Source: Gyrodactylus bullatarudis
Taxonomy: Eukaryota; Platyhelminthes; Monogenea; Gyrodactylidea; Gyrodactylidae
Direction: 5' to 3'
DNA: 64,000 bases
Assembly (NCBI GenBank): GCA_012064415.1
Contig: SSNU01000075.1
Location: 576,844 to 640,843, forward strand
In this document: positions 35,741-49,837 of the stretch, one piece after another
Layout: every line of letters begins with the position of its first letter
Numbering within the stretch: position 1 is the first letter of the stretch
Made by a program: the position numbers and the translations under genes
The notes under the pieces: generated by a model
What the model was told of the DNA's origin: nothing
The model's input: only the letters and a program-made list of their open reading frames with translations
Database searches by the model: none

Positions 35741-38700
35741 TCAGGTTTTGCTTGAGATGCACCATTTATTAGACAAACTTCCCTAGTTTTATTTATTTGG
35801 CAAGTTTGAGCACTACCATTGGTTAATTCTGCTTAATTGGTTTATACTCGATCAGAATTGAGTTCTGCTTTCTAGTTAGAAAACACATATTTCAAACCTC
35901 ACAATGAAATTAGTCGATAAGTTTTAAAAAATTAGGTTGATTTTTAATTTTGGAAAATTAACCAAATTTCCACTTTTCAACTTTTAAGCTTAAAATATTT
36001 AACCGATTTCGAATATAACTGATTTCGGTTATTTGAGGTCAGCATTAGAAAAAAAATAATTTGGCATTATAAGTTCCAAAAAACCATGTAAAAAGAGTTA
36101 AAAATTATGTTTTTTGTAATTTTCCTCCATGATAATTAAATCGATTCAGAATAGATCAATAGTTTAATTCAAAAACAATGTTTAGAAGCGAACTCATTAC
36201 ATTTAAGATCTCGAATGCTTATTTTAATCCGGATAATTACTAGTACAGTCAGAAACTCATTGGCCAGTCCAGTCCGAAGAAACTGGGGTGTGATAAATTG
36301 TGAAAAGTATACAAATGCATCAAAATTTTACAAAAAATTCATTAGTGCATTTAATTTTCCGTTTAACTTGTGTTTTCAAGGGCAAAATAGTTTTAGATCA
36401 AATAGTGAAGGGCTGTGAGTCAATTATACGTTCACTTGAGCTTCGAATAGTCTAGTCTGAAAGATAAAAAAGTGTAGATTTCATAAATAGTGAGGGCATG
36501 AAAATAAGTTCATCAGATAAACTTTGAAAATTTTAAAACTACAGTCGGAAACAAAACTCCAATAAAGTTTCATGTATATTTTTGATCTATTCTTCGTTTA
36601 TTTCTATTTGATTTTATATTATAACAGTAAAGGTAGGAAAATTTAGGATTAGTGGTGGTTGACTGTTCAATGCAAATGAAGATGCATATAATTTTAAAAA
36701 GAGTTGTTTATCGGTTTATAAGTACCATTTACACATGAGAACTAATGAATAACACATTTAATAATTTATTGCATAAATAAAACCAACATTTGAACTTGAA
36801 ATCAACTTGAAATATCTGATAAAAGAGGATTAATTTCTGATAAAACTAAGCTGGGAATTATAAAAAGGGTTGGTTTTAATATATAACCAAGAATGTTCTG
36901 ATCATCTGAATCTTCTCGTTTCACCTTGACAAAATTCTCAAGAAAAATACCTCAACTGACTGATGAAAGAGGTCGATCAAGCTTCCTAGCAAGATCTGAC
37001 TCAAGATGAATAAGAATTCAATTATTTGAATGAAGCTTTGCTCTTTCAGGTCTCATATTATGCTAGTAATCACAAGATATCTATGAGAGAATAAATTACT
37101 TTTTGATGAGTCATCATCTTAAATTGTTGAATTTTTAATGATCCGATTCACTCTTATTAGTTGTATCAATAACATCAATTAAGAATAATAACATTTTGTA
37201 ACTTATCATCTTTGAATGCAATGCATATTGGTGGGTAAAAGATTTCAATCAAAAGCAATTTACTTTTTCACTCAGGGTTTGTCCGGACGAGAAAATTCGA
37301 CTCCATTAATTATCAGTCTTTTGATTATAAGCAATACTCTTTGCTTTCGGGTCACAATAACAAAATGACTCATTGAATCATTTCTGTCGGAGAGAATCTT
37401 TATCTTTAGCAAGAATATACAACACTAGTATTCCTGTATAAATCGATATACAATATTTTGCCCTATAATCCATCTTTATTGCTTGAAATTGTGTGGATCT
37501 TTTGTGCAAGGCTTTAAAAACAATATAATTCGCTTAAGAGTGCGTAACTTTGAAGGCTATCAATAGATTGGCATTTTTGCAGACGAGAATTCGAGGGAGT
37601 TTTACGGTTGAATAGCTTAGCCTGTGTGTATTGTATTCATCTGAATAAATAATACCGATTACCAATTGAAGATTGATGAACGGAAAAAGAAACTTTTAAT
37701 CGAGTTGGATCAAATCAAAATATGAAATGTCAAATTAAATTTCGAATAAACCCCTTCAGCTGTGATTTCCGTTTTTTTAGTCTAAATTGACATCTTCTTC
37801 AGATTTAATTGAATGATTAGCAGGTGAAATAAGAGTCTCTTCTAAAAAAACTCAAAAGCACCTAAGTTTAAGTGAAGAATTAATTCTATTTTGGTAAGTA
37901 TTGTATGTAGGCAGGCATACACTTGTCTTGTCTTCATTTTGGATACTTGATTAAAAAATCAAAAAATTTAAGTGAAGATATTCTAAGTTGAGATTATCGT
38001 GACCCTCAATCTGCTAACGACCAATTTGATTTTCCTATGAAAGTAACCTTGTTCGTCCGTTCCCTACAATCTGTTTATGATAACTTATCATTACTAATTA
38101 GTAAGTTTATTATTATAATAATAAACTGATTAATCTTGAAAACAGGTATCATCAGCAGAAAAGTTTTCTATCAAATTTATAGTATAGATCAATAAAAATC
38201 TAGTAAATGTAACAGTCTGATGAAATTTAATACAGTAATGAGATTTAATGAATATTCTATGTAACATTTAATTTACTTTGATGATCACATCAGACATAGT
38301 CGATTATCGTATCTATGATTATTTTATTAAATCTTATCCAGAATTTATGGGATTTTTTAAGCAATTGTAAGTGTGAACTAAATAGATATTTTTTAGATTT
38401 TCCAATGATTATGGGGCCAACTCCAAGAAAGGATTAATTAATATTGACCTTTTTAAATAGGTAATTTTATTATACATTATTTTGAATGATTCGTATATTA
38501 GAATATCTGATTCTTGAAATTAAGAATATAAATCTTGACATTTCTAAAAGTGTCTAATTGACAGATGTTATAGTAGACATTTATTTTATAAGTGCAAATA
38601 AAGGCAAGAATACCAAAAATTTGAAAACGTAATTATTTCATGGAATTATTGCCGTTTTGGTTCTACTTTTGTTCTTGATTTTAGGGTCGATTTTGATGAA

Positions 38701-39239
38701 ATAAAATTAGAAGGATATATTTGATATTCTTGCTCTTTTAATTGTCCATTCATCTATAAATTAGGGGTTGATCAGTAAATTTTGTTTGATCTACTTTTTC
38801 TATGTCAATAAATGGCTGAAAGCAAATACAAAATGTCGTGAGAAATCATTAAAATTTGATCAATGCTTGCAAATTTTCTGTTTATTCTTTTATAGAATCA
38901 AGCTGATATTTTTTTCTTCAATCGATATGTGCTAAAGAATTATAGATCAATGAGAAAACTGTTCAGAATTAAGAATCGTAATTTTTCTAACGTTAAATCT
39001 TGGCTGTAGATGATAATTTGGTTAGATTTAAAGACGATAAGCTATAGGATTCTTGAGATAGTTTAGATTCGAAATTCGAATTTATTAAATCACGATTTTA
39101 AAGTTTATTGGAAGAGTTATCTCGAATCGTAAAAAGATTAATATTCAGATATAACTGTCCTATCAGATTTTTTTGATCCAATCAGATTTTAGCATGATAA
39201 TTGGGAAGAGGGAAATTTGATGATTTTCTCCTCCTGACA

Positions 39240-39310
39240 TTCCTCTATCCATTCTTGGTTGATCACTTAGACTTTTACGTTTTCTAACCTTCTTAGTAAG
39301 ATTAGTAATT
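39240..39310 (-). repeat. relic related to foldback-element ORF
   Basis: Minus-strand translation gives RKRKSLSDQP, matching RKRKSLSGQP of the ORF at 29176-29364, and the DNA shares AGACTTTTACGTTTTCTA. It is isolated, with no arms found nearby. Confidence 0.45.
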
Positions 39311-41556
39311 ATAAGAGCCTTAAAATCGCATAAATCGCAAATTTTTTTCTGGTGATACAGAAATTACGAATTATTATAAAACCCTTCTTTTTAAGCCATG
39401 AAAGGGGATTAATCTGAATACTCGTTAGAAATAAAAATTTTGACCTGTCACTGTATACAGAATCATCAGAGGAATATTATAATCTTGAAAAATCAATGAA
39501 AATGTATTTAATGATACATCAGAGGCTAGTTGCATGACCTTTAATAATAAAAATAATATACTAATCCCAAATGAATAAATAAATAAAGAATACAGTTTAT
39601 TTAAGAATAGAGGGAATAAACACATTCTTTGAACATGGAGTGATAATATAAAGGGAATTAAAATTAACATAAAGCCGGTAGGAAAGTATGCAGATGAAAG
39701 AAGATGTGCTCTCTAACACACGAAGCAAATGTGGGAATTTTGATTTTATGTCTTCTTGCACAAGTTGGGAAATCGAAGCTGGGAAAAAAGTGGTCTAACC
39801 CGAAACTTCAATTTAAAATTAATATTTTTCAAGTTTCAAGTTGATTTTTTTTACAGTGAAAAAGAATAAGTTTTATTACCGAATCCGTCTCAAAAAGCAG
39901 ATAATGATTCTATAAATAGATGAAGGAAATTCAATGTTCAATTATTCTTTCAATCATGTGACATATTAACATCACTATTTTTATCATAGAATTATAAAGA
40001 ATAAATTTATTTAGATTAGTCATCTGTTTAAGGTAACCAAGTAACGGGAGAGTGGTAAATCCAACCGAAAATACAAGATTACCGACTTAAGCATTTTTGC
40101 TATTTAAATGAAACTAATCAATGAAATTGAGAAGAATATATATGATGTAACAAAAAATTTATTTTGACTAATATAAAGTTCTGTTTTTATATATTTCATA
40201 AACTTAAAGAGAAACATAAAGTCAATTGGTTATTATTCTTTGAACGAGAATCAAAAACAGTTAGAACTATAAACAGTATAGAATGATGATAATAGTGAAG
40301 AGATATTTATCAATAGATTCCATATATATGCATAACTTTTAGAAGACTGTATTGTTTCTTTATTGTAGAAATAGAGGTCGAGGTGGGGGAGAGTGAAGTT
40401 GGATAATTTCATAAAACATACTGAGTTATTTTTCTATTGGAAAAAATGTATTAATAGATGTGATTGTTCTTTTATAATGTGGGTTAATAAGGAGGGATAT
40501 GGGATGAATAACAAAACAGCTCATTGGATTTATTATTTTTCATTCGTCTTTTTGTATTGGGATCTAATGCAAAAGAGTTTAGCGAATTTGAGATTAACTA
40601 TTCTTGTCCAGAGAGAAAGCGAATGTATTAATTTTAAAAATCAAAATTTATGTTAGATTGGATGGATGAATTCGAAAAAAATAAACACTTTTCTTCATCA
40701 ACGAACTGAATAAAAAATTTATTTTCTAGAGAGAGACGATTTATTTGAGGAATTTCCAACCTTGTTCTCTCGTTCATCTTATCATGGTTGAAATAATAAT
40801 AATACTTGATCCACATAGAAAGTTAATAGGCGTACGTTTCCAATTGTGATATGAAAGCTTTATTTCTCTGCAATAGACTTTATGACGTGTCCTCTTTGTG
40901 TCTTAGTAAATAATAAATCCATAATTAAATCGAAAGGTTTTGTTAATTAGAAAAGGCTTATTTCTAATTTTTTCTTCTTTGAGTATAACGAAAAGACTAC
41001 ATAGTTATAGATTAGAGAGGATAATTTTGTTACAATAAGAGATGAACAAAATATTCAAAAAGTCTGTTGGGGTAAAAATAAATAGGGATCACACGTTTTA
41101 TTTAGGGATTCTAAAACATTATTTCAAACAGCAAAGTTATTATTGACAGGCAAATTTGAGATCAAGGAAGCTTCCAATACAAATAATCGCTTTTTAAATA
41201 GAACATAATTATATTGATCAAAAGGTTCTGTTTTTTGCTAAGGGTAATTTGACGATGAAAATTTCAAGATAATTTTGCTTAAACATTATATAAGTCCGGA
41301 ATGAGATAGATTGAAATCTGTACAATATATATTTAAGACGAAGAGGATCTAGAAGAAGATCCTAGAGAGATTGTCAAAAGAGATAATGGATACATTTATC
41401 TTCAATGTGATAATGGCATTGATAGAGGGTATATTCTGGATAAGTATCAGTTGTTTTAGTGTTGTTTGTTGAAAGAGCAATACAATAATTATATATGATA
41501 AACCTAATAAACGCTATTTTTGGTTGTTTAAATTGTGTGAGAGAGATGATGAGAGA

Positions 41557-44500
41557 TCAGTTCTTTGATTTCTTAGACATTGTAAGGAATCTGCTGACAC
41601 CCCCCTTCGTTGCTCCACTATCCTTTTGTTCACTGGGAAGAGTCTGAGTTCTTGTTACTTTGGGAGGAGCAGATTCTCGAGATTGAGACTTTGGTGTAAG
41701 AGATTGTTGTTTAGCAACACCATTAATTGCTCCAACCCAAGCGAGCATAGCTTGTTCTGATTCAGCTTGGTAGAGTATTTGACCTTGATTGCGCAATTTG
41801 AGGCGGAAGACAAAGTTGCGCTTATTGTAGTCAGTAGCTGGAGCGGCAATACATCCAGACACGTTCAAGGGACTTTCGTTCTTAAGATAAGATTGTGGAT
41901 GACTTTTAAATACAGCTTCAGATTCGTAAGCGGATAAAGTGCAAAGATCCTTGTTGAGAACAGTGTAAGCAGTATGCCATGATCTATTAGAAGCTTTCTT
42001 GTTCTGACTTTCCCATTCTTTTTTGCGGACAAGAATACCAAATCTGTCAGATGGAATGGCTTGGCCATCAATACTGTCACGTGGTTTTTGAGAACCAGTG
42101 GTAATTCGTTTTGGTGTACCGACTGGAGTTTGTGAAGAGACACCTTGAGCGTAGCTTGATGTGGCAACATTCTCTGGAACTGGTGTTGAGGGCACTTGAA
42201 TTGGAATGAATTCTTTGACAGCCTCAGCAATTTTCTTTTGTTTCTCCCGCTTTCTCAGAGCTTCAGATTCTGGTGTTCTTTCGCGAGCTTTCAATTCAAG
42301 CTGAAAATGAATTTCATGATGATTTGTATATTAAAATTATTACTTAATTAATACTTACAGTTGTTAGCTTTTTAAGAGCTTCAAATCTCTCTTCTTGAGT
42401 AGCTGCAGCTCTTTCGAAAGCAAGATGCTTCTTAAGAAGAGCCAATGTTTCATCCAAACTTTCCCCTAGATCTTGACTATTAAGATAAGGTTCTTGGGCA
42501 TATAGCCATGCCTCAGCAACTGCTGCTTCTCTAGCAAATTGATAGACTTCAAGCATAAGTTGAAGAGTTTCAGATCGATCAGTCCATTCGTCGAACATGT
42601 GAATACGTTCAGTGACAAGATCAATACAGTTTTCACGAACTTCTTCCATTTTGGGATGTCTACGGTTAATAAGAGTTCTGCCCAAGCTGAGACAAACACT
42701 GAAATTTTCTTCACGAGCATCAATTTCAGCTTTAAGGCTACGATGATTATTCATGAGCAATTCAACACCAGAAACATCTCTAGGCCGTTCTTTAGCAGCC
42801 ATTTCAGCACGCATCTGATCCATCCAACTTCTGAGTTTGCGATACATTGCAAAGAATCTGTGAATGTCACTGGCATTATGGAGTTGGCTTTTTCTTTGTT
42901 CACAGCATGATTGAAGTTGGCGCCAAGCACTGAGGACCTCTTCACAGCGATCGCATATTAGACGTTCACGCTCATTAGCATAACTTGGTAGGAGAATGTT
43001 TGCTTGATTTTTAACTTCATCGACTTGTTTACCCAATCTCTCGAGTTGACTTTCAAAAGCAGCGTGCTTACGTTGAAGACCAGCAACAGCCTTTGCATCT
43101 TTACCAATATCTTCAGGGATGCACCCTTTCTTCTCATTAATACGATCAAGAACATCTTGACATTCACAAAGGAATTTATGGAGATCCCATGCTGTCTTGA
43201 GAAGTTGAATACGTGTTTCAATGAGCTCCAAGAGATCAGCCCAGGATTCATTGATTCGATCTTTGCATTCAGCAATCTCAGCGGCTTCAGCGTGACCTTG
43301 ATCGATGAGAGCATTGCAGAGTTCATTGGCTGAGGCAACTCTCTGTTTGCCAAGTTCATTGGTTTCACGAGCAAACTCGGCAAACCTATCACGAAGGACG
43401 CAATTGTGTTCATAATCTGTTCCTGATTCATGATTACTGGCAAGTTGAGTTCTTTCGGCGATCCATGCCTAAATGATAAAAATCAAAATTTATTTTTTAC
43501 AAATTTTCAAAAATTGATTTTAACATACTTCAAGATCCATAATTTCTTTGAGAAGATTGTACAATTTAGTAAGTTCTTCAAGGCGGTTCTTCTTTTCAAG
43601 GCACAAGTCAGTTAATCCAGCATACATTTTATCAACTCTGGCTTGCTTGTTAGCGACAGCATCTGATTCTGGATGATTAGATTCAATCATAGCACGACTT
43701 CTTTCTCCAAGTAGTTTGATTTCTTCACCATACTTTTCAATAACACGTCGAATTTGTTCGTGTTTCTTAGTGGCATTTGAAACCGATTGCTCATCCTTAG
43801 TGCGTTCTTCGCCCATAAGATAGAGCTCTTGTTCGCCCATCCAGGCTTCTGCTTCACTGGCATCAAATAGATATTTTTGTGCGACTTCATTCTTTTCCAG
43901 GTTGTTTTGCTTATCATTCACGGATTTTTTGAGTTTATCCCAATCTTCCCACAAGGCATCGATAGCAGACCTGAATTTAGCACTTTGAGGATGACCCTCT
44001 TGGATCATCTCTTCTCCGACTTTGCAGACAGAATCAATTCTTGGTTCATGATTTTCAACTTCCTTTGCCAACATTTTGTGACGGCGTTGAAGCTGTTGAG
44101 CACCCAAGAGAGATGGTGCAGACATAGAACTAGGATCGCTAACAATGGCTAGTTTATCACCAATCCAATCACGTTCATCATCAACATCTCTAAGGAACTG
44201 TCGAACTCTTTTTTGCTTAAGAAGCTTATCCCTTTTAATAGTGAGAGGAGCTTCCAATTCTGTGAGTTTGAAGCGGACTTCTTGGTGAACTTGTTCAAAT
44301 TCTTCTCGTCTTTCAGGATATTGTTCCTTCAGTTTTTCAGCATGCATTTGCATATCTTGAAGTAAACGTCTCTTGGTGGCTAATTCTTGATCCTTCTTAT
44401 TCTGTTCTTTCATTTGTTCATTGATTTCAACAAGGCCGATTTCTTCAGTAACCTCTTCAGTTGTAGTGACAATTTGACTTTTAACTTCGGTGATCCATGT

Positions 44501-47500
44501 CATCATAGACTTGGCTGTTTCATCAAACAAGGTTTCACGGTTAGCATCTGCCATCTTGGCACTTTTATCGATAGTTTGCTGGTTAAGATCATTCCATTGT
44601 TTTTGAAGTTTTTCAAGACGTGGTTTCACTTGTTCAGAGAGGTGTGGATGATCTCTCATGGTGTCTTCAGCTTGTTTAACAACATGATCAAGTTTATCTT
44701 TGTTAGCCTCGAGTTCTCCTTCGAAAGCTTTGAATCTGCTGTACATAGCTGCAATATTCTTCTTCTCTTTCTGTGGAACTTCTGAAGCAACCAAGGATTT
44801 TTCAGCAATCCATTCTTCAACCTGTTCAGAGATGAAAAAAATTATCAAGATTCAATTTTAAAATAATTTAATACTCACATCATCAATTTCTTGATACAAT
44901 TCTTGAAGTTTGAGTTGTTGATTCAATTGGTCTTTACGCTCGTTAGCCTTCTTTTGTAGTTCCTCGCGTTTATTTTTAATTGCTTCACACTTGGCTCGAA
45001 TCTTTTCATTCAAGAAGTTATTTTTAGGCAAGTTCATTCCATTATTGAGAACATTGTTGACACGATCTTCATGGAAACCAGAAGTGAAATTCTCAAAGTT
45101 TCTCAGCAACTCTTGAGCGACATCATGAGAGTTCTGAAAGATAAACAATAATGGATGAGTAAATCAATACAAGAACCAGACTAGTATGAAATTATTCATG
45201 CTTGAAAAATCTAATCGAAGGATTTGATCAAAATAAGATGATGATTTGATTGAACAACATAATTTACAAAATTATTTCTTTTGAATCAATATTTAATGAG
45301 ATTGAAACATCAAGATCAATATTCATTGATATTACTTTGCTACTAATTTTCGAAAATTCGGGAACTTCAGGGGAAACCAATGATGATTTTACACATTGGA
45401 TTGATGAAATCTATATTGTAATAAAAATGATAAAGAAATTACGACTACTAGAAAAAATTGAATGTTAAAATTTCTTAAAAATAGAATATCCGAATTTGAG
45501 ATAAAATTCAAGAAATACTTACAGGAACGTCTTCTTTGGATAGATAATTTTCTTGCTTGCTAAACATGACATCGATTTGGTTAGCATCACGGAAGAATGC
45601 CTGATTAGAATGAAAGAGAAAATTAGGAATAATTTAAAAGTTTCAATCATTATTTCTTACTTGTGCTTCAGCAGCTTGCTTAAGAAGAATCATTCTATCG
45701 TCATACATCTTTTGTAGAGTATCCCAATCTTCTTCCATACCATTTAGACGTTGTGATAAAAATACGTATTGTGCGTCTGTTTGACCATCGGTAACCTTTC
45801 TACCATAACTCATGAGATCATTGAAATCTTTACCATATGCACCAATTTCAGTTTTAAGATGTTCAAAGTCTTGAATTTTCTTTTCAGTTTCTTGAAGAGT
45901 TTGTGGAACATCCTCTGAAGCAATGGTTGTTTTCATCTTCTTGAGCCACAATTGGAAGTGGTCCAAGTTCAAAAGGAACTTTTGGAGTTCACTAGAATCA
46001 TTAAGACGATCGTCACGTTCTTTGAGCATTTCATTGAGAGATTCCCAGAGTTTATGAAGTTTCTTACGCTCTTCCTTTATGACAGCAACAGCTTCAGGTT
46101 TCTCTGAGGAGAGATTATCTGCTTCTTTATCCATGTGATCAAGTTTAGCTTGAATGGCTTGTAGATCACGCTGGAGTCCACCGAGTCGTCTTTGAAGTTG
46201 CATTATACCTTCAAGATCATTGCCCAATTCATCAGTAGATTCAACAAGTTTTGCTTTTTCTTGAATCCAGTTTCCTGTTTCAGTAGATTCTGTAAGGAAT
46301 TGATTGTACCTGTAAGCAACATCAATGGCTTTCTTCTTCTTGGTGACGAGATCAGTGAGATCATTCCATGTTGTATTGAGACTATCTTGTTGATATTGGA
46401 TTTTTCCTGAGTCGGGATGTTCAACTTTGACAGCAGATTCGGATAGTTTGTTGACGGAGCTAACTTTTTCAGCATTTGTCCTCATTTCTTTCTCAAAGCA
46501 ATCAAATCTATGTCTGACAACTTCAAGTTCGCTTAGATCCTCACCAGGAACCAAGGTTGAGATCAACTTCTCTTTTTCAGTAACCCAGGTTCGAACAGTG
46601 TCTGACTCATCAAATAATTTGTACATGTCAATTGCGTTCTTGAGACGGTCTTCACGTTTGATTGCATTTTCATTAACCTTTTTGTAGTGTTCATTAAGTT
46701 TTTGAAGACGAACATTGAGTACATTAGCATTGGATTCAGGATAATCAGCAACTTTAGCTCCGGTGGCATTCAATTGTTGAATGTTCTCCTTAACATTATT
46801 TAGATTCTGAAGAGTTTCTTGGTTGTTCTTGATTAGGGATTGTGTTACAGAAAGTTTAGTGCCAACATCATCATTTTTGACAACACGATCAATTTCATTA
46901 AGAAGAGCATCACAGTCATCACAATCGGCCATGAGTTGGTAAAACTCCTGGGATTCCTTGAGGCGTTGCTTTCGTTCTGCTATGAGATCAACCAATTTCT
47001 CGCTCAACTTCTCGACATCTTCATTTTCAATTTTGATATTTGAAGCACCTCTGTTGCCAGCATTAATGAGTTTAACACCTTCATTGATTTGTGCTTTAAT
47101 TTGGGATTGTCTTGTCTGACATTCTTCTTCAAGTGCACGGTGTTTACGTTGAAGACGTTCTACAGAGCTGAGATCATGGCCAAGATCAGGGTTAGACATA
47201 AGTTGACTCTTTTCACGAATCCATTCTTTTTCACCTTCCATTTGAGAGAAGAATTCCCACATAATTTTGGCATCAGACAAGATTTTCATTCTCTCTTCAG
47301 ATAAAGCGATTAGTTCGAGGTATGCATTCTTAAGATCTTCGCCCTTTTTGGTAATAACTTCAGGTTCAACAGGCTTATACTCTTTAACTTCTGGTGGGAA
47401 TTCACAATTGATAAATACCTGTGCACTTTCAAGAGCTTTATCTTTTCTATTTTCTAGCATACGGATATCAGCTTCAAGTAATCCATGTTTTTGGATAAGA

Positions 47501-49265
47501 TCTTCTACTTCCATTAGACTGCGACCAACATCTGGAGACTTTAAGCGAGTTTTAATCTCATCAATCCAATCTTGAATGCAAATATATTCTTGGAAGATTT
47601 TCTGTATTTCAAGACTCAAATTGAGTTTCATACGTCTAAGTCCCATAATTTCAATAAGGTTCTTCCAGTAAGTCAAAACATTGGCTTGTCTTTCTTTAAT
47701 AGCAGCAATATCATGGAAATTTTCAACCTCTAGATCATTAGCTACATTGACAACAGCTTTGACACGTTCTTCATATGCATATATATCAGTTTCAATAGCT
47801 TCATGTTTTTTGGTAGCAGCTTCGACAGCAGCCAAATCACTTCCAAAGTTCTCCTGAGCAACAAGACGTTGATTTTCACTCAACCAAGCTTCTCTCATGC
47901 CAGCCTTTCTGTAGAACCTAAGAGCAAGTTGTTCTAACTTCTCTTGACGAATAAGTTCATCTCTGAGTGCAAGTTCACGTAAATGCTCTTCCTTTTCTAG
48001 TAGTTCCCATGCTCGATTAATGTCAGCAATTAGCTTTCCATCTTCTGGTGTATAAGGTATTTGGTTATTTGCTCTCATTTTGCTTTGAATTGTGAATAAG
48101 AGTACTTCTAAGGCTCCCTTTTCACTGAATTTCACAGGTTTTTCGACGGTACGATAAGTTTTAAAGCCAGCAAGTTGAGATTGTACTCCGCTGAGAGAAT
48201 TGGCAAATGATCTTTCTTTAAGGAGTTCAATTGTTTTACTAATCCATTCGAGAAGATCTGAAGTAATTCTTTCATAATCATGAATGAGTTGAGAGCTTTC
48301 TGCAGCTTGGTCAATGACTTTACCGATACGTTTGCTCTGAACACTTTGAGCCTTTTGATTGTTAAATGCGTGATACAAGGTTGCAACATAGGTGATAATT
48401 GATTTTTCATCAGGTTGTTCAATGTTAACATCCTTGGAGTCTAGGATAGGAGCAACTCCAAGACTATCGTTGGCTGTATTGAAAGCTCTATCAAGATTTT
48501 CAATTGGGCGATTCTTTTGAAGCTTGGGATAGTCTACAAGATCAGGACGATGTTTGTGGATGAGAGCATTGAAGGCAAGACCATCACGCCAAGAAGTTGT
48601 GAAGTTACGTACATTTACATTGTTGTAGCCAGCTGTTTTCATTTGACACCAAAGCAATAAGGCATCTTTAGCTGATCTAGTCTCACTAGACTGATATTCT
48701 TCGATCATGATATCCTGGATTTGGAAGCGAAGGATAATGGTCCAAATCAGACCTAAAGTCAATCTAGAGTTTCCATCGACAATATCATGAGGTCCGACAT
48801 TTGAGAATTGAACATGCTGTTCAGTAAGGAAGTTTATAGCTTTGTCTACGTTTTCAAGACAATGGATTCTCATTTTTCCACGAGTTGGTTTGGGCAATCT
48901 TTCTCCAGACAGAATTTCTAGTAATTTGAGTAGCATCTTTCCGTCTCTTAAGTCCATATACAAATCTTCTATCTGACATTTGACAAGAGATAAATGAGAA
49001 TTGACCCATTTGGTGAAGGTTTTCTTTTGTACAGCTTCTCTTTCATCTAAAGAAGACGAGAAATTAATAGACAATAGAATTTAAGTAAGTTTATAGCAAA
49101 TAAATAAGTTGACAACTAACCTGCAAGAGCCTTGATACGAGAACGCTCGTATAACTTTGCTGTACTATTACCACTTTCAAAATCATCATCCTCCATTTCA
49201 TAATTTGGAACTGGGTTACTAACAGGATCCCAATGGATGTTCTGATGAAGAGTTTGAATCTCCAT
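41557..49265 (-). CDS. beta-Spec: spectrin beta chain
   Basis: A membrane-skeleton protein that pairs with alpha-spectrin and links actin to the plasma membrane. Exons on minus: 49265-49121, 49046-45661, 45600-45523, 45133-44879, 44821-43529, 43468-42359 and 42300-41557. All phases agree, giving about 2,336 aa, the normal length for a conventional beta chain (not beta-heavy). Domains: a short N-terminus ending LYERSRIKAL, two calponin-homology domains (about 50-275; KKTFTKWVNSHL, LLLWCQMKTAGY, SWRDGLAFNALIHKHRPDL), 17 or so spectrin repeats through exons 2-6, then a PH domain (about 2175-2285; FGILVRKKEW ... AMLAWVGAI) and a basic tail ending MSKKSKN. Introns are 57-74 nt except one of 389 nt. 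The start is set by the conserved N-terminal block. No frame damage was seen. Confidence 0.97.
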
Positions 49266-49837
49266 TCTAATATTCCTTCGAGGTTACTTAATAAATGTCG
49301 AATGGGAAGGTTATTTAAAGCTTTCGAATAAAAATCTTATTACGGAAATTGTTTCGTTGGTTAGTACCGCCTATTAATCAATGATAACCATATATATTTG
49401 AATAACAAGTTAAAACAAATGTTTTGATTAAAGATTTATATTATTATACAAATAATTATTATAAATAAAATAAAATTTTAAAAGTTGGAATTAGATTCAA
49501 GATTTTATAAAAAACGTTTTGAAAATAGCTAATTCGAAACAAAAATCATCAATAAAACAACTAGCACAATATTTTAGATAGTACATTAATTTGAAGTCAA
49601 TCAGCGTTATTGATGAGATGATTATTCAATCTTTCCAGAAATTTGCTCTTTCTGAAATTTTAAAGCCTTTCTAAACGTTTCGTCAATCTAATTTTAAATA
49701 ATTTTTCCAGTATATACTTTAAAGTAGATCTGTGAAAGTAAATGAAGATAAATCGATTAAAATAAATTATTGCATTTTTCTCAATTTATTATTAAAATAT
49801 GATAAGATCCAAGTTATCTGTTCATAATTTCCAGCAT
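49266..49837. other. intergenic spacer, beta-spectrin promoter side
   Basis: Contains the beta-spectrin 5' UTR and promoter, and the 3' end of the GPCR gene (both on minus). AT-rich; no other feature seen. Confidence 0.5.

Larger units (their letters stand above)
32810..41556. other. gene-poor region
   Basis: Nearly 9 kb between the BTB gene and beta-spectrin, both on minus. ORFs here are short and lack conserved-looking sequence or splice partners. Supported items are a GC-richer block (about 35270-35740), a degenerate ribozyme-repeat copy near 38205-38290 and a coding-repeat relic near 39240-39310. The beta-spectrin 3' UTR lies at the right edge. Small spliced genes like the 103-aa one at 13 kb could be missed by eye. 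Confidence 0.45.

Noticed and set aside
36960..36990. CTGATGAAAGAGG as a possible hammerhead
   Set aside because: No GAAA at the right spacing and no flanking complementarity.
41557..48431. Many long ORFs in other frames across beta-spectrin
   Set aside because: Shadows of strongly biased coding sequence. They lack conserved domains and conflict with the intact spectrin frame.
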